From Actinomycetota bacterium (lineage in GTDB: Bacteria > Margulisbacteria > Marinamargulisbacteria > GCA-2716485): 33,693 nucleotides of DNA. Each line of letters opens with the position of its first letter. Positions within the stretch are counted from its first letter, which is position 1. Of the stretch, positions 25,181-33,691 are shown one piece after another. The notes below the pieces were generated by a model. It did not search any database. It was not told where the DNA came from and was given only the letters and a program-made list of their open reading frames with translations. The translations under genes were made by a program, and so were the position numbers. The stretch covers positions 1 to 33,693 of the forward strand of contig PBBE01000043.1 of NCBI GenBank assembly GCA_002716485.1. The letters are read 5' to 3'.

Positions 25181-26128
25181 TTAGCCTCTCAAAACAATCA
25201 TCAGCAAATAGGCACCATAGCCCAGAAGTAATAGCATAGACCCCCCACGGGACAAGTAACGGCCAGGGCTCAATAACAGGACCCCAAAAAGGGCCACAAC
25301 TGCCAATAAACTAATCCCAAAGTCCAGCATGAGTGCAGGGGATAGGGCAATGGGGGCAATCAGGCCACTAACACCTAAAATTAAGACCAAATTAAAGATG
25401 TTAGAGCCAATAATATTTCCTAAGGCCAGCTCAGAGGCCCCTTTTTTAGCCGCAATAATCGTGGTAACAAGTTCGGGTAAGGAGGTCCCTAAGGCAATGG
25501 CAAAAAGGGCAATCAGGGCCTCAGAGATGCCCCAAAGTTGGGCCAGTTGGGTGCCAGAATCAATTACCCATTTGCCACCCAAGGGCAATAAAATGGCACC
25601 TAAAATGACCCAGATAATAGGCTTAAGTAGAGACCCATTGGCTCGTTCAGGGCGATGGTCGAGCATATGATGAGAAAATAGCCAATATAAAAACCCCACA
25701 AAAATTATCAATAAAGCGACACTGTCCCATCGTGATAGGGCGGGGCTTTGTAAGGGCAAGCAGGCCAAAATAATGACCACTGCGCCAATCAAAATATTAA
25801 TCAAAAGTTCTTGGGTCCGGTTCTTTTGGGGTAAGGCCAGGACAAATAGACTTCCCGATAGGCCTAAAATTAAGAGTGTATTCGCAATATTAGAGCCAAT
25901 AATATTACCGAAAATAATATCAGGTTTTTGTTGGAGGCTGGCCAGGACATTGACCACTAGTTCTGGTGCAGAGGTCCCAAAAGAGACCAAGGTCAACCCG
26001 ATTAATAGGTCAGGGATATGGCAAGAGCGGGCCACATTGCCAGCCCCTTCAACCAAAAGGTCGCCCCCTTTCCATAGGCAAATAAAGCCAGTGGCAAGTA
26101 AGAGCAATAAGAGTACGGTCTCATTCAT
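25181..26128 (-). CDS. Na+/Ca2+ exchanger-type transporter (YrbG/CaxA)
   Basis: A 315-residue integral membrane antiporter of the CaCA superfamily. Both alpha repeats are clear: VSFGTSAPELVVN then GNIIGSNIANTLLILG in the first half, and ALGTSLPELVTTIIAAKKG then LGNIIGSNIFNLVLILG in the second half. About ten hydrophobic helices are visible. Glu in SAPELV and SLPELV are the ion-binding residues of the family. The ATG overlaps the priA stop (ATGA), so it is translated by coupling; there is no separate ribosome binding site. Confidence 0.93.
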   Translation of the reverse strand: MNETVLLLLLLATGFICLWKGGDLLVEGAGNVARSCHIPDLLIGLTLVSFGTSAPELVVNVLASLQQKPDIIFGNIIGSNIANTLLILGLSGSLFVLALPQKNRTQELLINILIGAVVIILACLPLQSPALSRWDSVALLIIFVGFLYWLFSHHMLDHRPERANGSLLKPIIWVILGAILLPLGGKWVIDSGTQLAQLWGISEALIALFAIALGTSLPELVTTIIAAKKGASELALGNIIGSNIFNLVLILGVSGLIAPIALSPALMLDFGISLLAVVALFGVLLLSPGRYLSRGGSMLLLLGYGAYLLMIVLRG

Positions 26129-28140
26129 AATAATTGTCTCGGGTTAATGTCCATCATCACCCGTAATTCTTTGGGTGATTTGGGGCGTTGGATTAAGGTC
26201 TGCTTAACATCTTCTAGTCTATCATGGTCACATTTGATGATACAGTGCCATCGGTGGTGTTTTCGGACCCGTTCGATGGGGGCCGGACATGGATGAATAA
26301 ATTGGACTTGCTCAGTATCGTCACCAAAGGCCTCGGTCAGATAGGCACCAAAGCGTTGGGCATAAACATGGATCAGGGCAGGGGTTTCGGCACTAAAGAT
26401 CATATGGATTAAGGAGCGAAAGGGCGGGTATTGTAGTTGGGACCGGTACTGAAGTTCATCGGTCATAAACCCAGATACATTATGGGTGAGGGCATGTTGG
26501 ATGGCGTAGTGTTCCGGCTGAAAAGTTTGGATCATGACTTCACCCGGGACCTCGCCACGACCGGCCCGACCCGCCACCTGGGTCATTAACTGGAAGGCCC
26601 GTTCTGGTGATCGATAGTCTGGTAATGAAAGGGTCTGGTCAATGCCCACAATCCCTACTAAGCTTACCGTCGGGATATCATGGCCCTTGGCGATTAGCTG
26701 GGTCCCAATTAAGATATCGCCATGGGATTTGAAGTCGGTGAGGGTCTGGTCAAGTGCTTTGACAGATTTGGCACTATCTTTATCTAAACGAAAAATTTTT
26801 GCCTCAGGAAAGCGTTGCTGTAGTAATAAGGATATTTTTTGGGTCCCGCTCCCAAAAAAGGTGAGTCGGGGCTTATGACAGGAGGGGCATTCGGCGGTCA
26901 TGGGCCGTTGGGAGTGACAGCGGTGGCAGCGGTAACAGTGGTCTTGGTGGTAGGTGAGGGGCCCTAAGCAGTCCTCACAGCGGTAAATATTATGGCAGCT
27001 CTGACAGATCACAAAGGGCGAAAATCCACGTCGGTTCAAAAAGATCATGCTTTTTTCACCTCTGGCCAAGCGCTGTTCGATACCCAAGACCAAGTCACTG
27101 GCCAGTACCCCAGGCCCTAAAGAACTCATGTCTTGGCGAAGGTCCAAGGCCTTAACTTTAGGCAGCTGCTGGCCGGTCGGCCGAGATCGAAGCTGAAGAA
27201 AGTGAATATCGGACCAGTCTTTGGCCAAAAACTGGGATTGAATGGACTCAGAAAGGGCATTGGCGTAAATACTAACACTCGGTGTCGCGGAGCCTAAAAG
27301 CAGGGGGATATTATGGTGTCGGGCCCTAAATTGAGCAACCCAATGGGCGTCATAATAGGGGCTGTTATCTTGTTTGTATGTATTTTCATGTTCCTCGTCA
27401 ATAATAATCAGGCCAAGGGTCTTGATGGGGGCAAAGACGGCCGAGCGGGGACCGATGACCACATTGACCTGTCCTTGATGGACTTGGTTCCAGGCCACTT
27501 CCCGTTGTTTAGGGGTCAGGCCAGAATGAAGAAGGGCGATATCGGCACCAAACCGGTCTTCAAATACCGATTTGTATTGGGGGGTAAGGGCAATTTCAGG
27601 AACCAAAATCAAGGTGGATTTGCCTTGCCGTCGCTGTCGGTCGGCCAGTTGCATGTAGACCTCGGTCTTACCACTGCCCGTGATGCCATGAAGATAAAAG
27701 GGCTGATACTTGTCTTGTTGGGCCTGGACCGAGTTAATAATATGACACTGTTCATCAGTGAGCGGGTAAGGGGCGCCTTTGATGACACAAGCGGCCCCTT
27801 TGTTAAGGGCCAGGTCTCGATATTTTCGGTTCCCGATCACGGATTGAAAGGCCTTGTAAGGACTCACCGAATAATAAGTATAAAAGGCCTGGATCAGGGC
27901 AATTAGATCTGCTGGGATACGTGGGAACTTGGGGAGGATTTGGTCAATATCTTTGAGTTTCTTTTCCGAGATATTCGCCGGCAGGCCACTGCCCATGATC
28001 AGGCCTTGACACATGCTTCGACCGAAGGGGACTTTTACCGAGGTGCCGATGAGGGCCTGATCTGAAAGCGCCTCAGGGACCCGGTAGTGGTAGGTGTGTG
28101 GTAAGGGCCGATGAACTAAAACATGAACAAAGTGGGGCAT
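26125..28140 (-). CDS. priA: Primosomal protein N' (replication restart helicase)
   Basis: PriA recognises stalled forks and reloads the replicative helicase. Residues 1-105 form the DNA-binding N-terminus. The helicase core shows Walker A in GITGSGKTE (152-160), the DEEH box (248-251) and GSATPS (about 283-288). A cysteine cluster between about 380 and 422 (CQSC, CEDC, RCHRC, ECPSC) gives the two zinc sites. GRAGRGEVPGEV is motif VI. The 671-residue length is slightly short for PriA. There is no strong Shine-Dalgarno. The downstream exchanger overlaps it by four bases. Confidence 0.97.
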   Translation of the reverse strand: MPHFVHVLVHRPLPHTYHYRVPEALSDQALIGTSVKVPFGRSMCQGLIMGSGLPANISEKKLKDIDQILPKFPRIPADLIALIQAFYTYYSVSPYKAFQSVIGNRKYRDLALNKGAACVIKGAPYPLTDEQCHIINSVQAQQDKYQPFYLHGITGSGKTEVYMQLADRQRRQGKSTLILVPEIALTPQYKSVFEDRFGADIALLHSGLTPKQREVAWNQVHQGQVNVVIGPRSAVFAPIKTLGLIIIDEEHENTYKQDNSPYYDAHWVAQFRARHHNIPLLLGSATPSVSIYANALSESIQSQFLAKDWSDIHFLQLRSRPTGQQLPKVKALDLRQDMSSLGPGVLASDLVLGIEQRLARGEKSMIFLNRRGFSPFVICQSCHNIYRCEDCLGPLTYHQDHCYRCHRCHSQRPMTAECPSCHKPRLTFFGSGTQKISLLLQQRFPEAKIFRLDKDSAKSVKALDQTLTDFKSHGDILIGTQLIAKGHDIPTVSLVGIVGIDQTLSLPDYRSPERAFQLMTQVAGRAGRGEVPGEVMIQTFQPEHYAIQHALTHNVSGFMTDELQYRSQLQYPPFRSLIHMIFSAETPALIHVYAQRFGAYLTEAFGDDTEQVQFIHPCPAPIERVRKHHRWHCIIKCDHDRLEDVKQTLIQRPKSPKELRVMMDINPRQLL

Positions 28141-28308
28141 GAAGGGTCTCGTTTCTGGGATACAGTAAGAAAATCAAGCAAGTAGTAATGCCAGTATTGT
28201 AATACCCTGAGCCCTAATTCACAAGCCAGATTTCATTGTTGTATAGGGGGTTTTCATTTGTGAAATATCGAGGATACGGACCCTGTAAATATATCAAGAA
28301 AAATAGAT

Positions 28309-28334
28309 GTTTAAGATCCGCTAATATCGGGTAG
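28309..28334 (+). promoter_or_regulatory. Sigma-B-type promoter 3
   Basis: GTTTAA (28309-28314), 14 bases, GGGTAG (28329-28334); one mismatch to the sigma-B consensus at the last -10 position. It lies on the plus strand about 11 kb from the other two copies. The start point would be near 28341, a leader of about 48 bases before the ATG at 28389. The rest of the 248-base gap after priA (28141-28388) shows only a TTCACAA/TTGTGAA dyad (28218-28264) and no gene. Confidence 0.75.
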
Positions 28335-28388
28335 TAAAGGTAATAGAGAGAAGATGATTCACCAACAAAATTAAGGGGAGGAAACAGA

Positions 28389-28859
28389 ATGAGTGATCAA
28401 CAAGAGGTGCAAGGCGTTCAGGAGATTAATGTCTCACAGTTACAACATCAAGTGGGTGGACAAGCCATGGCACCGGCTCAGCCTCAAGGAAAAAGTAGTG
28501 CAGAAAGTGCCGGTGCTAATGATACTGAAGGCGGTATTAATATGGACTCTGTCAAGCAGATCCAAAAGAGTATCGATTATATTTTAGGAAAGGCCTTTAA
28601 TTTTATGACTTTAAAAGCCAAGGATAAGCAGACCAATAAGACCGTCTCTGCACGCCTCAAGCGGGACCTTTGGCAGATTGTTGAACAAGGAAGTGCAGAT
28701 CGGACCAAGTGGACCTTTAATCCCCAGAACCGACAAATTACCAAAAACGACCAAATTGGTGAAACTGAAGACCTGCAAGATATGGGCAATTTTTTAGCCA
28801 ATTTATTTGATTTGGTAAGCCAAAAATCAAAAGAAGTTGAAATGGACTTCGGCCGGTAA
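28389..28859 (+). CDS. Small soluble protein, sigma-B-type promoter
   Basis: A 156-residue protein with no family I recognise. Residues 1-55 are Gln, Ala, Gly and Ser rich and look disordered (VGGQAMAPAQPQGKSSAESA). The folded part starts near 57 (KQIQKSIDYILGKAFNFM), continues with a basic and polar region (LKRDLWQIVEQGSADRTKW) and ends in a helix with an acidic tail (NFLANLFDLVSQKSKEVEMD). It has no cysteine, signal peptide or membrane segment. AAGGGGAGG precedes the ATG. It stands alone between priA (opposite strand) and a carboxylase-like gene, and its promoter puts it in the same probable regulon as the genes at 16660 and 17228. Confidence 0.82.
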   Translation: MSDQQEVQGVQEINVSQLQHQVGGQAMAPAQPQGKSSAESAGANDTEGGINMDSVKQIQKSIDYILGKAFNFMTLKAKDKQTNKTVSARLKRDLWQIVEQGSADRTKWTFNPQNRQITKNDQIGETEDLQDMGNFLANLFDLVSQKSKEVEMDFGR

Positions 28860-28953
28860 GATAAAACCCGACTTTAATCAGCGCCAATCATAGACGGATT
28901 ATGGCCCTCAAGCCGGTCTTTATGATATTGTAAATAAAAACAAGGCGTTGAGT

Positions 28954-30498
28954 ATGACTCCTTCCCTGAAAAAACAATTTCATCGATATCGCGATATCGT
29001 AAAGGACCGGTTATCGGTGCCCACTGATGCGATGCCCATCGCGATATTTCGAATGGTACTAGGGCTTTGTTGTTGCTATTGGGCCCATCGGTATATTGAT
29101 CCTGAGGTGATTCGGATCTATGCCCATCACTTTGAAACCGTACCCTACCGATATTTATCTTGGGTTCGACCTGGACCGGAATGGGCGCTAACGATCATTT
29201 TTTATTCAGGACTTTTGGCTGCGGTTGGGATTACCATAGGACTCTTTTATAGGCTCTCATTGGCTATTTTTGGACTGGTGTATATCTATGTCTTTCTGTT
29301 TGATGCGACCTATTATAACAACCATTTTTATATGGTCATTTTATTGCTGTTTATTTTCTTGCTCATTAACGCCCATCAGCAGCTCAGTATCGATGCCAAA
29401 CGGAAAGTCATGTCCGATCAGGTCCCCCAATGGCAGGTATGGCTGCCCAAGTTCCAGGTCCTAGTGGTTTATTTTTATGGCGGCTTGGCCAAAATTCAAT
29501 GGGATTGGCTGCGTGGAGAGCCTGCCCAAATTTTGGTGTCCGAAAATGTCCATTGGCCGATCATCGGGGCCCTGTTCTCACATCCGGTCAGCCCCTTTGT
29601 GTTTGCCTATGCAGCCCTTGCCTTTGATTTATTGATTGGGCCCATGTTAATTTATGCCAAGACCCGGGTCCTTGCCATTGTTTTGACACTCATCTTTCAT
29701 ATTACGAACCATTTTTGGTTCAATATCGGGGTCTTTCCCTGGCTAATGTTAGGGGCCAATGTCTTGTTCATTAACCCCCGTGTATTACGAAAGGGGCTCA
29801 GTGTCCTTCGTCTGAGTCAGAAAGGGCCTGAAAGTAACGTGTCGGTGCCGTTAATTTCGAATGGGCAGTTAACGGTGGTAATGGGCTTTGTGGTATTTCA
29901 GTTGCTTTTTCCCTTACGGCATTGGCAATACCCGGGTAATGCCTCTTGGACGGGACAGGGGGACCATTTTGCGTGGCGGATGATGTTAGGAGGCAAAGAG
30001 GTCAAGGAGGCCATTTTTTATATTTCAGATGTATCGGACTCATCACCGGTCCTGATTGATATGAGCCATTATTTGAGCCGACAATCAGCGCCCTATCTTC
30101 GGCCACAGGCAAATACATCAGATCCAGTGGCCATGTTCCATGAGATCGAACAGGCTTTAAACCGGGAACGAAACTTGACCATGGGGCCCTTATTAAAGCA
30201 AATGGGCATCCCCAACTACAAGCCGCCTATTTTGACCCGTTATGAACCCTTGCAATTTGAAGCGATTGTAAAAAAACCGAACTTAATATGGCGCTTGGTC
30301 CAGGCCATGGAGGCGGAACTGATTGAAAGTGGAATGACAGACCCCGTTATTAAGGCCCGGATCAAATTGCGACTCAATTTACGGGAATATCAATATTTTG
30401 TGGACCCCACCGTTGACTTAACTGAGGTAAGGAACCCGCTTTTTAGTGCCCATTCATTTATCATGCCATTAAAGCCCCGTCGGGAAAGATATGACTAG
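28954..30498 (+). CDS. Vitamin K-dependent gamma-carboxylase-like membrane protein
   Basis: A 514-residue membrane protein with the HTTM domain of the gamma-carboxylase family. Family segments: NNHFYMVILLLFIFLLINAH, SIDAKRKV, VVYFYGGLAKIQWDWLRGEP, FHITNHFWFNIGVFPWLML, and after the membrane part the segment FPLRHWQYPGNASWTGQGDH with FAWRMMLGGKEVKE. Human carboxylase uses Lys218 as catalytic base; the lysine in GGLAKIQWDW aligns with it and is kept. Eukaryotic enzymes convert Glu to Gla with reduced vitamin K; bacterial homologues have uncertain substrates. The start is ATG 28954 with AAGG eight bases upstream; TTG 28948 would add two residues. Its stop codon shares CTAG with the stop of the convergent dehydrogenase. 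Confidence 0.88.
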   Translation: MTPSLKKQFHRYRDIVKDRLSVPTDAMPIAIFRMVLGLCCCYWAHRYIDPEVIRIYAHHFETVPYRYLSWVRPGPEWALTIIFYSGLLAAVGITIGLFYRLSLAIFGLVYIYVFLFDATYYNNHFYMVILLLFIFLLINAHQQLSIDAKRKVMSDQVPQWQVWLPKFQVLVVYFYGGLAKIQWDWLRGEPAQILVSENVHWPIIGALFSHPVSPFVFAYAALAFDLLIGPMLIYAKTRVLAIVLTLIFHITNHFWFNIGVFPWLMLGANVLFINPRVLRKGLSVLRLSQKGPESNVSVPLISNGQLTVVMGFVVFQLLFPLRHWQYPGNASWTGQGDHFAWRMMLGGKEVKEAIFYISDVSDSSPVLIDMSHYLSRQSAPYLRPQANTSDPVAMFHEIEQALNRERNLTMGPLLKQMGIPNYKPPILTRYEPLQFEAIVKKPNLIWRLVQAMEAELIESGMTDPVIKARIKLRLNLREYQYFVDPTVDLTEVRNPLFSAHSFIMPLKPRRERYD

Positions 30499-31352
30499 CG
30501 AGCCTGAAAGATCTGGCGACGGAACAGGGCCGACATTATCCGAAAGTACCATTCAAATGGGATCAGGGCACGTAACCCGATCCGGATCTTGGCATGATAG
30601 TCAATTAGATAGCGGGTCTTGATCCGTTTTTGATGACAAAGGGTCTGGATCAGCCGGGCTACTTTTTGGGGCGATTTTTGCCAGCCTTGACGGCGTTTTT
30701 CTAGATGGGAACGGATCTGTTGGCTAAATTTATAATAAGGGCTGTTAGGATCTGAGGCCCTTTTTGCAATATAAAGGTTCTCGTCTAGGATCTTGGTCTT
30801 AAAGACACTAGGTTCTACCAGGCAGACTTGGATTCCAAAAGGGGCTAGCTCAAATTTAAGGCTCTCTGAAAAGCCTTCCAAGGCCCATTTACTGGCATTA
30901 TAGGCGCCAAGAAAGGGCAGGGCACTTCGACCGGCGATACTTGAAATCATAATGATCCGTGCATCGGGCGACTGTTTAAGGAGCCCCAAACATGCCCGGC
31001 TTACATGTTGGACACCAAAAAAATTGGTGGCCATCTGGCTCTCGATTTCGTGATGGCTCAGGTCTTCAAAAAAGCCTGCCACACAAATACCGGCATTATT
31101 CACTAGAATATCCAATCGGCCCTCGCGTTGAGTGATCGTATCCATCACCTTTTGGATCTGTATCGGGTCGGTCACATCCATTTTCATGACATCGATCTGA
31201 TCAAAGTGGGGACCAGCAAGCGCTTTAAGGAGTGTGAGGTCACTGGGGTCCCTCATTGTCGCGATGACCCGAAAGTCCTGGGCCAGCAGGGCTGCTGTAT
31301 GGGCACCAAAGCCGCTGGAGCAGCCCGTGATTAACGCGACTCGTTTCATCAT
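30495..31352 (-). CDS. Short-chain dehydrogenase/reductase
   Basis: A 285-residue classical SDR. The cofactor motif TGCSSGFG (TGxxxGxG) is at residues 9-16; NNAG, the catalytic Ser in ISSIAG, and the YNASK pair are in order. The C-terminal part (about 220-285) is basic and hydrophobic, as in SDRs that work on lipids or steroids at a membrane, which fits its neighbour but is inference. It starts on an ATG overlapping the stop of the upstream gene by four bases, so it is in an operon with the lipase-maturation-factor-like gene. Confidence 0.93.
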   Translation of the reverse strand: MMKRVALITGCSSGFGAHTAALLAQDFRVIATMRDPSDLTLLKALAGPHFDQIDVMKMDVTDPIQIQKVMDTITQREGRLDILVNNAGICVAGFFEDLSHHEIESQMATNFFGVQHVSRACLGLLKQSPDARIIMISSIAGRSALPFLGAYNASKWALEGFSESLKFELAPFGIQVCLVEPSVFKTKILDENLYIAKRASDPNSPYYKFSQQIRSHLEKRRQGWQKSPQKVARLIQTLCHQKRIKTRYLIDYHAKIRIGLRALIPFEWYFRIMSALFRRQIFQAR

Positions 31353-33166
31353 GGTGTCGATAAAGTGGCCAGGTCTAGAACGGCTTCATCTTGGACACGT
31401 CGGGACCAGTATTGTTGGGTTTGGATATGGACATTAAGGGGGCTAAACTGGTAGCGATATAACTTGAACCGGAGTTCGGTGGGCGCTTGGGTCGTGAAGG
31501 GGGCCCGTTCGAATAGGGCATTGACCTTTTGGGCATGAATCGACTGGCCCAGTCGGGTCAGTAGGGTCTGGTCACTAAGGAGTTGGCCTGAATAATAGAT
31601 CAGGGTATGGTCCAAACGCGGTAAGATGGGGGTCAGCCATTTTGGTGCTTGGAGAGGGTCGCCGGGTAAGCGTTTAAATGTATAGGCTTTCCATGGGTTA
31701 TCAGGGTGTCGGCCTTCAAGGGCCAAAATTTGCCGGCTGGCGTTTGTTGGGGCAAGTAAGGGCTGGGCAAGTCGAAAGGCATGGCGGCTAGGGTGCTCTT
31801 GGATAGCGGGTAGGAGGGGGGTATGGGGAAAGAAGCTAAGGCTATGTAAGAGAAAAAGCGCAATGGCAAGGAGCCTTACCCCAAAGCGATAAGGGCGGCT
31901 TAAGTGGCGTAGTTGATGATCAAAAAAGGGCGCCCAAAAGGCAGATAGCCGGGCTTGAAAGAAGGCGTCTTGGAACAGGAACAAGCTACAGCATAGCCAT
32001 AAGAGGACTTGGGTAAAAGGGTGACCTAAAAGTAAGAGTATCAAAAAGTAAATAACGAGTACCGGGCCCGTTTTTTGGCGTAGTGATCGAGGGCCCAGGC
32101 AACACAAGGCAGCGATACTAGGGACCCATTTTAAAGTAAAGACAATCAGGCCCAATACCAGGGCGGGTAGATGGGACAAATGCCAAGCGAATTGGGACGG
32201 GACAGGGACCGAGTTGAGGAACTGGTGGTAGGTAGACGGGTCTATAAAGGAGGCGAAGGGGGCCTGCCAGCTTAATAAGATAAGGGCTTTGACCAGGACC
32301 AAGCGAAAGGTCCAGATCAGCCATGTGGAGGGTCGTTTGGGGTAGGCTGCGAAAGGGCTCAAAGAAAAGGGGAGCATGAGCATGGCAATCACAGATAGTT
32401 CAAGGAGTAGATGGTCGCTGGGCAGCTGGAAGAACAGGTCGCCCACCGAGACGATGGACAAGAAACAGAGCCAACATGTAATTAGAGATAGCCAGGAAAA
32501 GAGTCCCAAAAAGAGAAGAAACGCGGCACTCAGACCGATAAGGATCAAGGGCTTGAGTGCCGTTTCTGGCGAAAAGAACCAGAACAGGCTTGGTGTGGCA
32601 AAGAATTGGGATCCAATAGAGGCGCCATTAAGGGCAGGTAATTGGCTTGAAATGGGGGAAAGGCCCAGGGGCCCTAATAACGGTTCTGCTTGAAAAAAGA
32701 GGGCCAAAAAAGTCAGAAGGTAAACGATGGCCAACCCTTTCAAGAAAATGGAAAAGGTGAGTTGGCATTGGGTGGATTGATGGTAGCGTTTAATGAGCCA
32801 ATAAAAGAGACGGTACCCGATAGAGTTGGGGGTAAAGCAGAGGGAATACAGGGCCGAAAAAAGGGCCTTGATCCCCGGAAGGAAGCCCAAAAGTTTGACT
32901 AGAATCAGTCGTTTGGCAGGACTTTTAAAGAGGCTTTGGAACAGGGCGTTATGGTCGGCATAGAAGGGCTCGGCACAGGGTCGGTCACTGATATAGACAA
33001 AGCGGTGGTCTTGGGCATGTTTTTTGGCGATATTGGGGTGCTCGATATGCAGTTGTTGATAGGTCCGAACCGGTAACTTTTGACCGGTGACCCATTTAAA
33101 AGTCGGGATTAGGTAACGGAATAGGGCGTGTTGGGAATGGTAATAGAGGGTGTGTTTGACATGCAT
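31349..33166 (-). CDS. DCC-like domain fused to lipase-maturation-factor-like membrane protein
   Basis: A 605-residue protein with two parts. Residues 1-125 follow the DCC (DUF393) pattern: a first strand and helix, then FYADHNALFQSL matching the usual 'Y-x-x-x-x-Al' segment. Where the free DCC protein at 24762 has D10-G-Q-C13-G-L-C16, this one has H10-S-Q-H13-A-L-F16, so both redox cysteines are gone. Residues about 140-430 hold many membrane helices with the lipase maturation factor features: TPSLFWFFSPETALKPLI, FFQLPSDHLLLELSVIAML, and FIDPSTYHQFLNSVPVPSQF before SHLP. In animals LMF1 helps lipases fold in the ER; a bacterial role is unknown. AGGAG lies nine bases before the ATG. It is followed by the SDR gene. 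Confidence 0.75.
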   Translation of the reverse strand: MHVKHTLYYHSQHALFRYLIPTFKWVTGQKLPVRTYQQLHIEHPNIAKKHAQDHRFVYISDRPCAEPFYADHNALFQSLFKSPAKRLILVKLLGFLPGIKALFSALYSLCFTPNSIGYRLFYWLIKRYHQSTQCQLTFSIFLKGLAIVYLLTFLALFFQAEPLLGPLGLSPISSQLPALNGASIGSQFFATPSLFWFFSPETALKPLILIGLSAAFLLFLGLFSWLSLITCWLCFLSIVSVGDLFFQLPSDHLLLELSVIAMLMLPFSLSPFAAYPKRPSTWLIWTFRLVLVKALILLSWQAPFASFIDPSTYHQFLNSVPVPSQFAWHLSHLPALVLGLIVFTLKWVPSIAALCCLGPRSLRQKTGPVLVIYFLILLLLGHPFTQVLLWLCCSLFLFQDAFFQARLSAFWAPFFDHQLRHLSRPYRFGVRLLAIALFLLHSLSFFPHTPLLPAIQEHPSRHAFRLAQPLLAPTNASRQILALEGRHPDNPWKAYTFKRLPGDPLQAPKWLTPILPRLDHTLIYYSGQLLSDQTLLTRLGQSIHAQKVNALFERAPFTTQAPTELRFKLYRYQFSPLNVHIQTQQYWSRRVQDEAVLDLATLSTP

Positions 33167-33187
33167 ATGATCGGACTCCTACCTTAT

Positions 33188-33216
33188 AGTATAGCGTAGT
33201 TTATTTGAAATCTGAA
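33188..33216 (-). promoter_or_regulatory. Probable promoter of the DCC-LMF / SDR unit
   Basis: Minus strand TTCAGA (33216-33211), 17 bases, TATACT (33193-33188); the leader to the ATG at 33166 is about 15 bases and contains AGGAG. Confidence 0.5.
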
Positions 33217-33236
33217 AATAGTGCCGGTCAATGATA

Positions 33237-33253
33237 TCGTCATAGAATGACGA
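33237..33253. repeat. Short perfect inverted repeat
   Basis: TCGTCAT and ATGACGA are reverse complements around a 3-base centre. It lies between the stop of the truncated gene at the right edge and the promoter of the DCC-LMF gene. There is no T-run, so a terminator is not supported; it could be a small operator. Confidence 0.45.
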
Positions 33254-33298
33254 CTTACCAAGTATTCGTAAAAGGGGGAGGGGTGGACTTGATCTCGT

Positions 33299-33691
33299 CT
33301 AAATGGAATAGCCTATGGCTTTCGCTATTTTGACCATTTCTTGGTTACCAGAACGGTTTGCATAAGGTAATAAATCATCGCAAGAGGCGCTCAGGCCAGC
33401 TTTAAAAATTTTATTAAATAAGTCGCGATTATTATTTAATAGCGCTAATTGGGCCGCCAATGTTCGATTTTGGTCACTTAAATTTGAAAATCGGGTAACC
33501 TTTAGGATAAGCTTGTACGCCTTCTCTTCCTTTCTGTCAGATAAGCCGCTTTGGGCTGGATCAGAACTATTTATAAGCGTAGTTAATTTTTGATCATAAC
33601 CGCGGTCACGAATATCAATACGATTATACCTTTTATAAAAATTTGAAATCTTTCGTTGGGCTGGAGCAAATCTATACTCTTCATACGGGGT
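33299..33691 (-). CDS. 3' end of a possible ankyrin-repeat protein, cut by window edge
   Basis: A minus-strand frame runs without a stop from the right edge to a TAG at 33299-33301, giving the last 130 residues of a protein whose start lies outside. The final segment reads like degenerate ankyrin units: NRDLFNKIFKAGLSASCDDL and then a stretch ending NRSGNQEMVKIAKAIGYSI, with the 'x-G-N-x-E-M-V-K' helix pattern. The earlier part (YEEYRFAPAQRKISNFYKR) is charged and unassigned. Codon use looks coding, with strongly polar, gap-free sequence. Ankyrin proteins mediate protein contacts; no specific role can be read. The assignment is tentative because only the end is seen. Confidence 0.6.
   Translation of the reverse strand, partial: TPYEEYRFAPAQRKISNFYKRYNRIDIRDRGYDQKLTTLINSSDPAQSGLSDRKEEKAYKLILKVTRFSNLSDQNRTLAAQLALLNNNRDLFNKIFKAGLSASCDDLLPYANRSGNQEMVKIAKAIGYSI

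Noticed and set aside
25329-26147. Two plus-strand open frames (113 and 124 codons) opposite the exchanger gene
   Set aside because: They are antisense shadows of a clear CaCA transporter, whose alpha repeats are conserved on the minus strand.
27313-27906. 197-codon plus-strand open frame opposite priA
   Set aside because: It lies wholly antisense to the conserved helicase core of priA, has no ribosome binding site, and its sequence has no family character.
33237-33253. Hairpin as terminator of the right-edge gene
   Set aside because: The 7-bp stem is not followed by a T-run on either strand.
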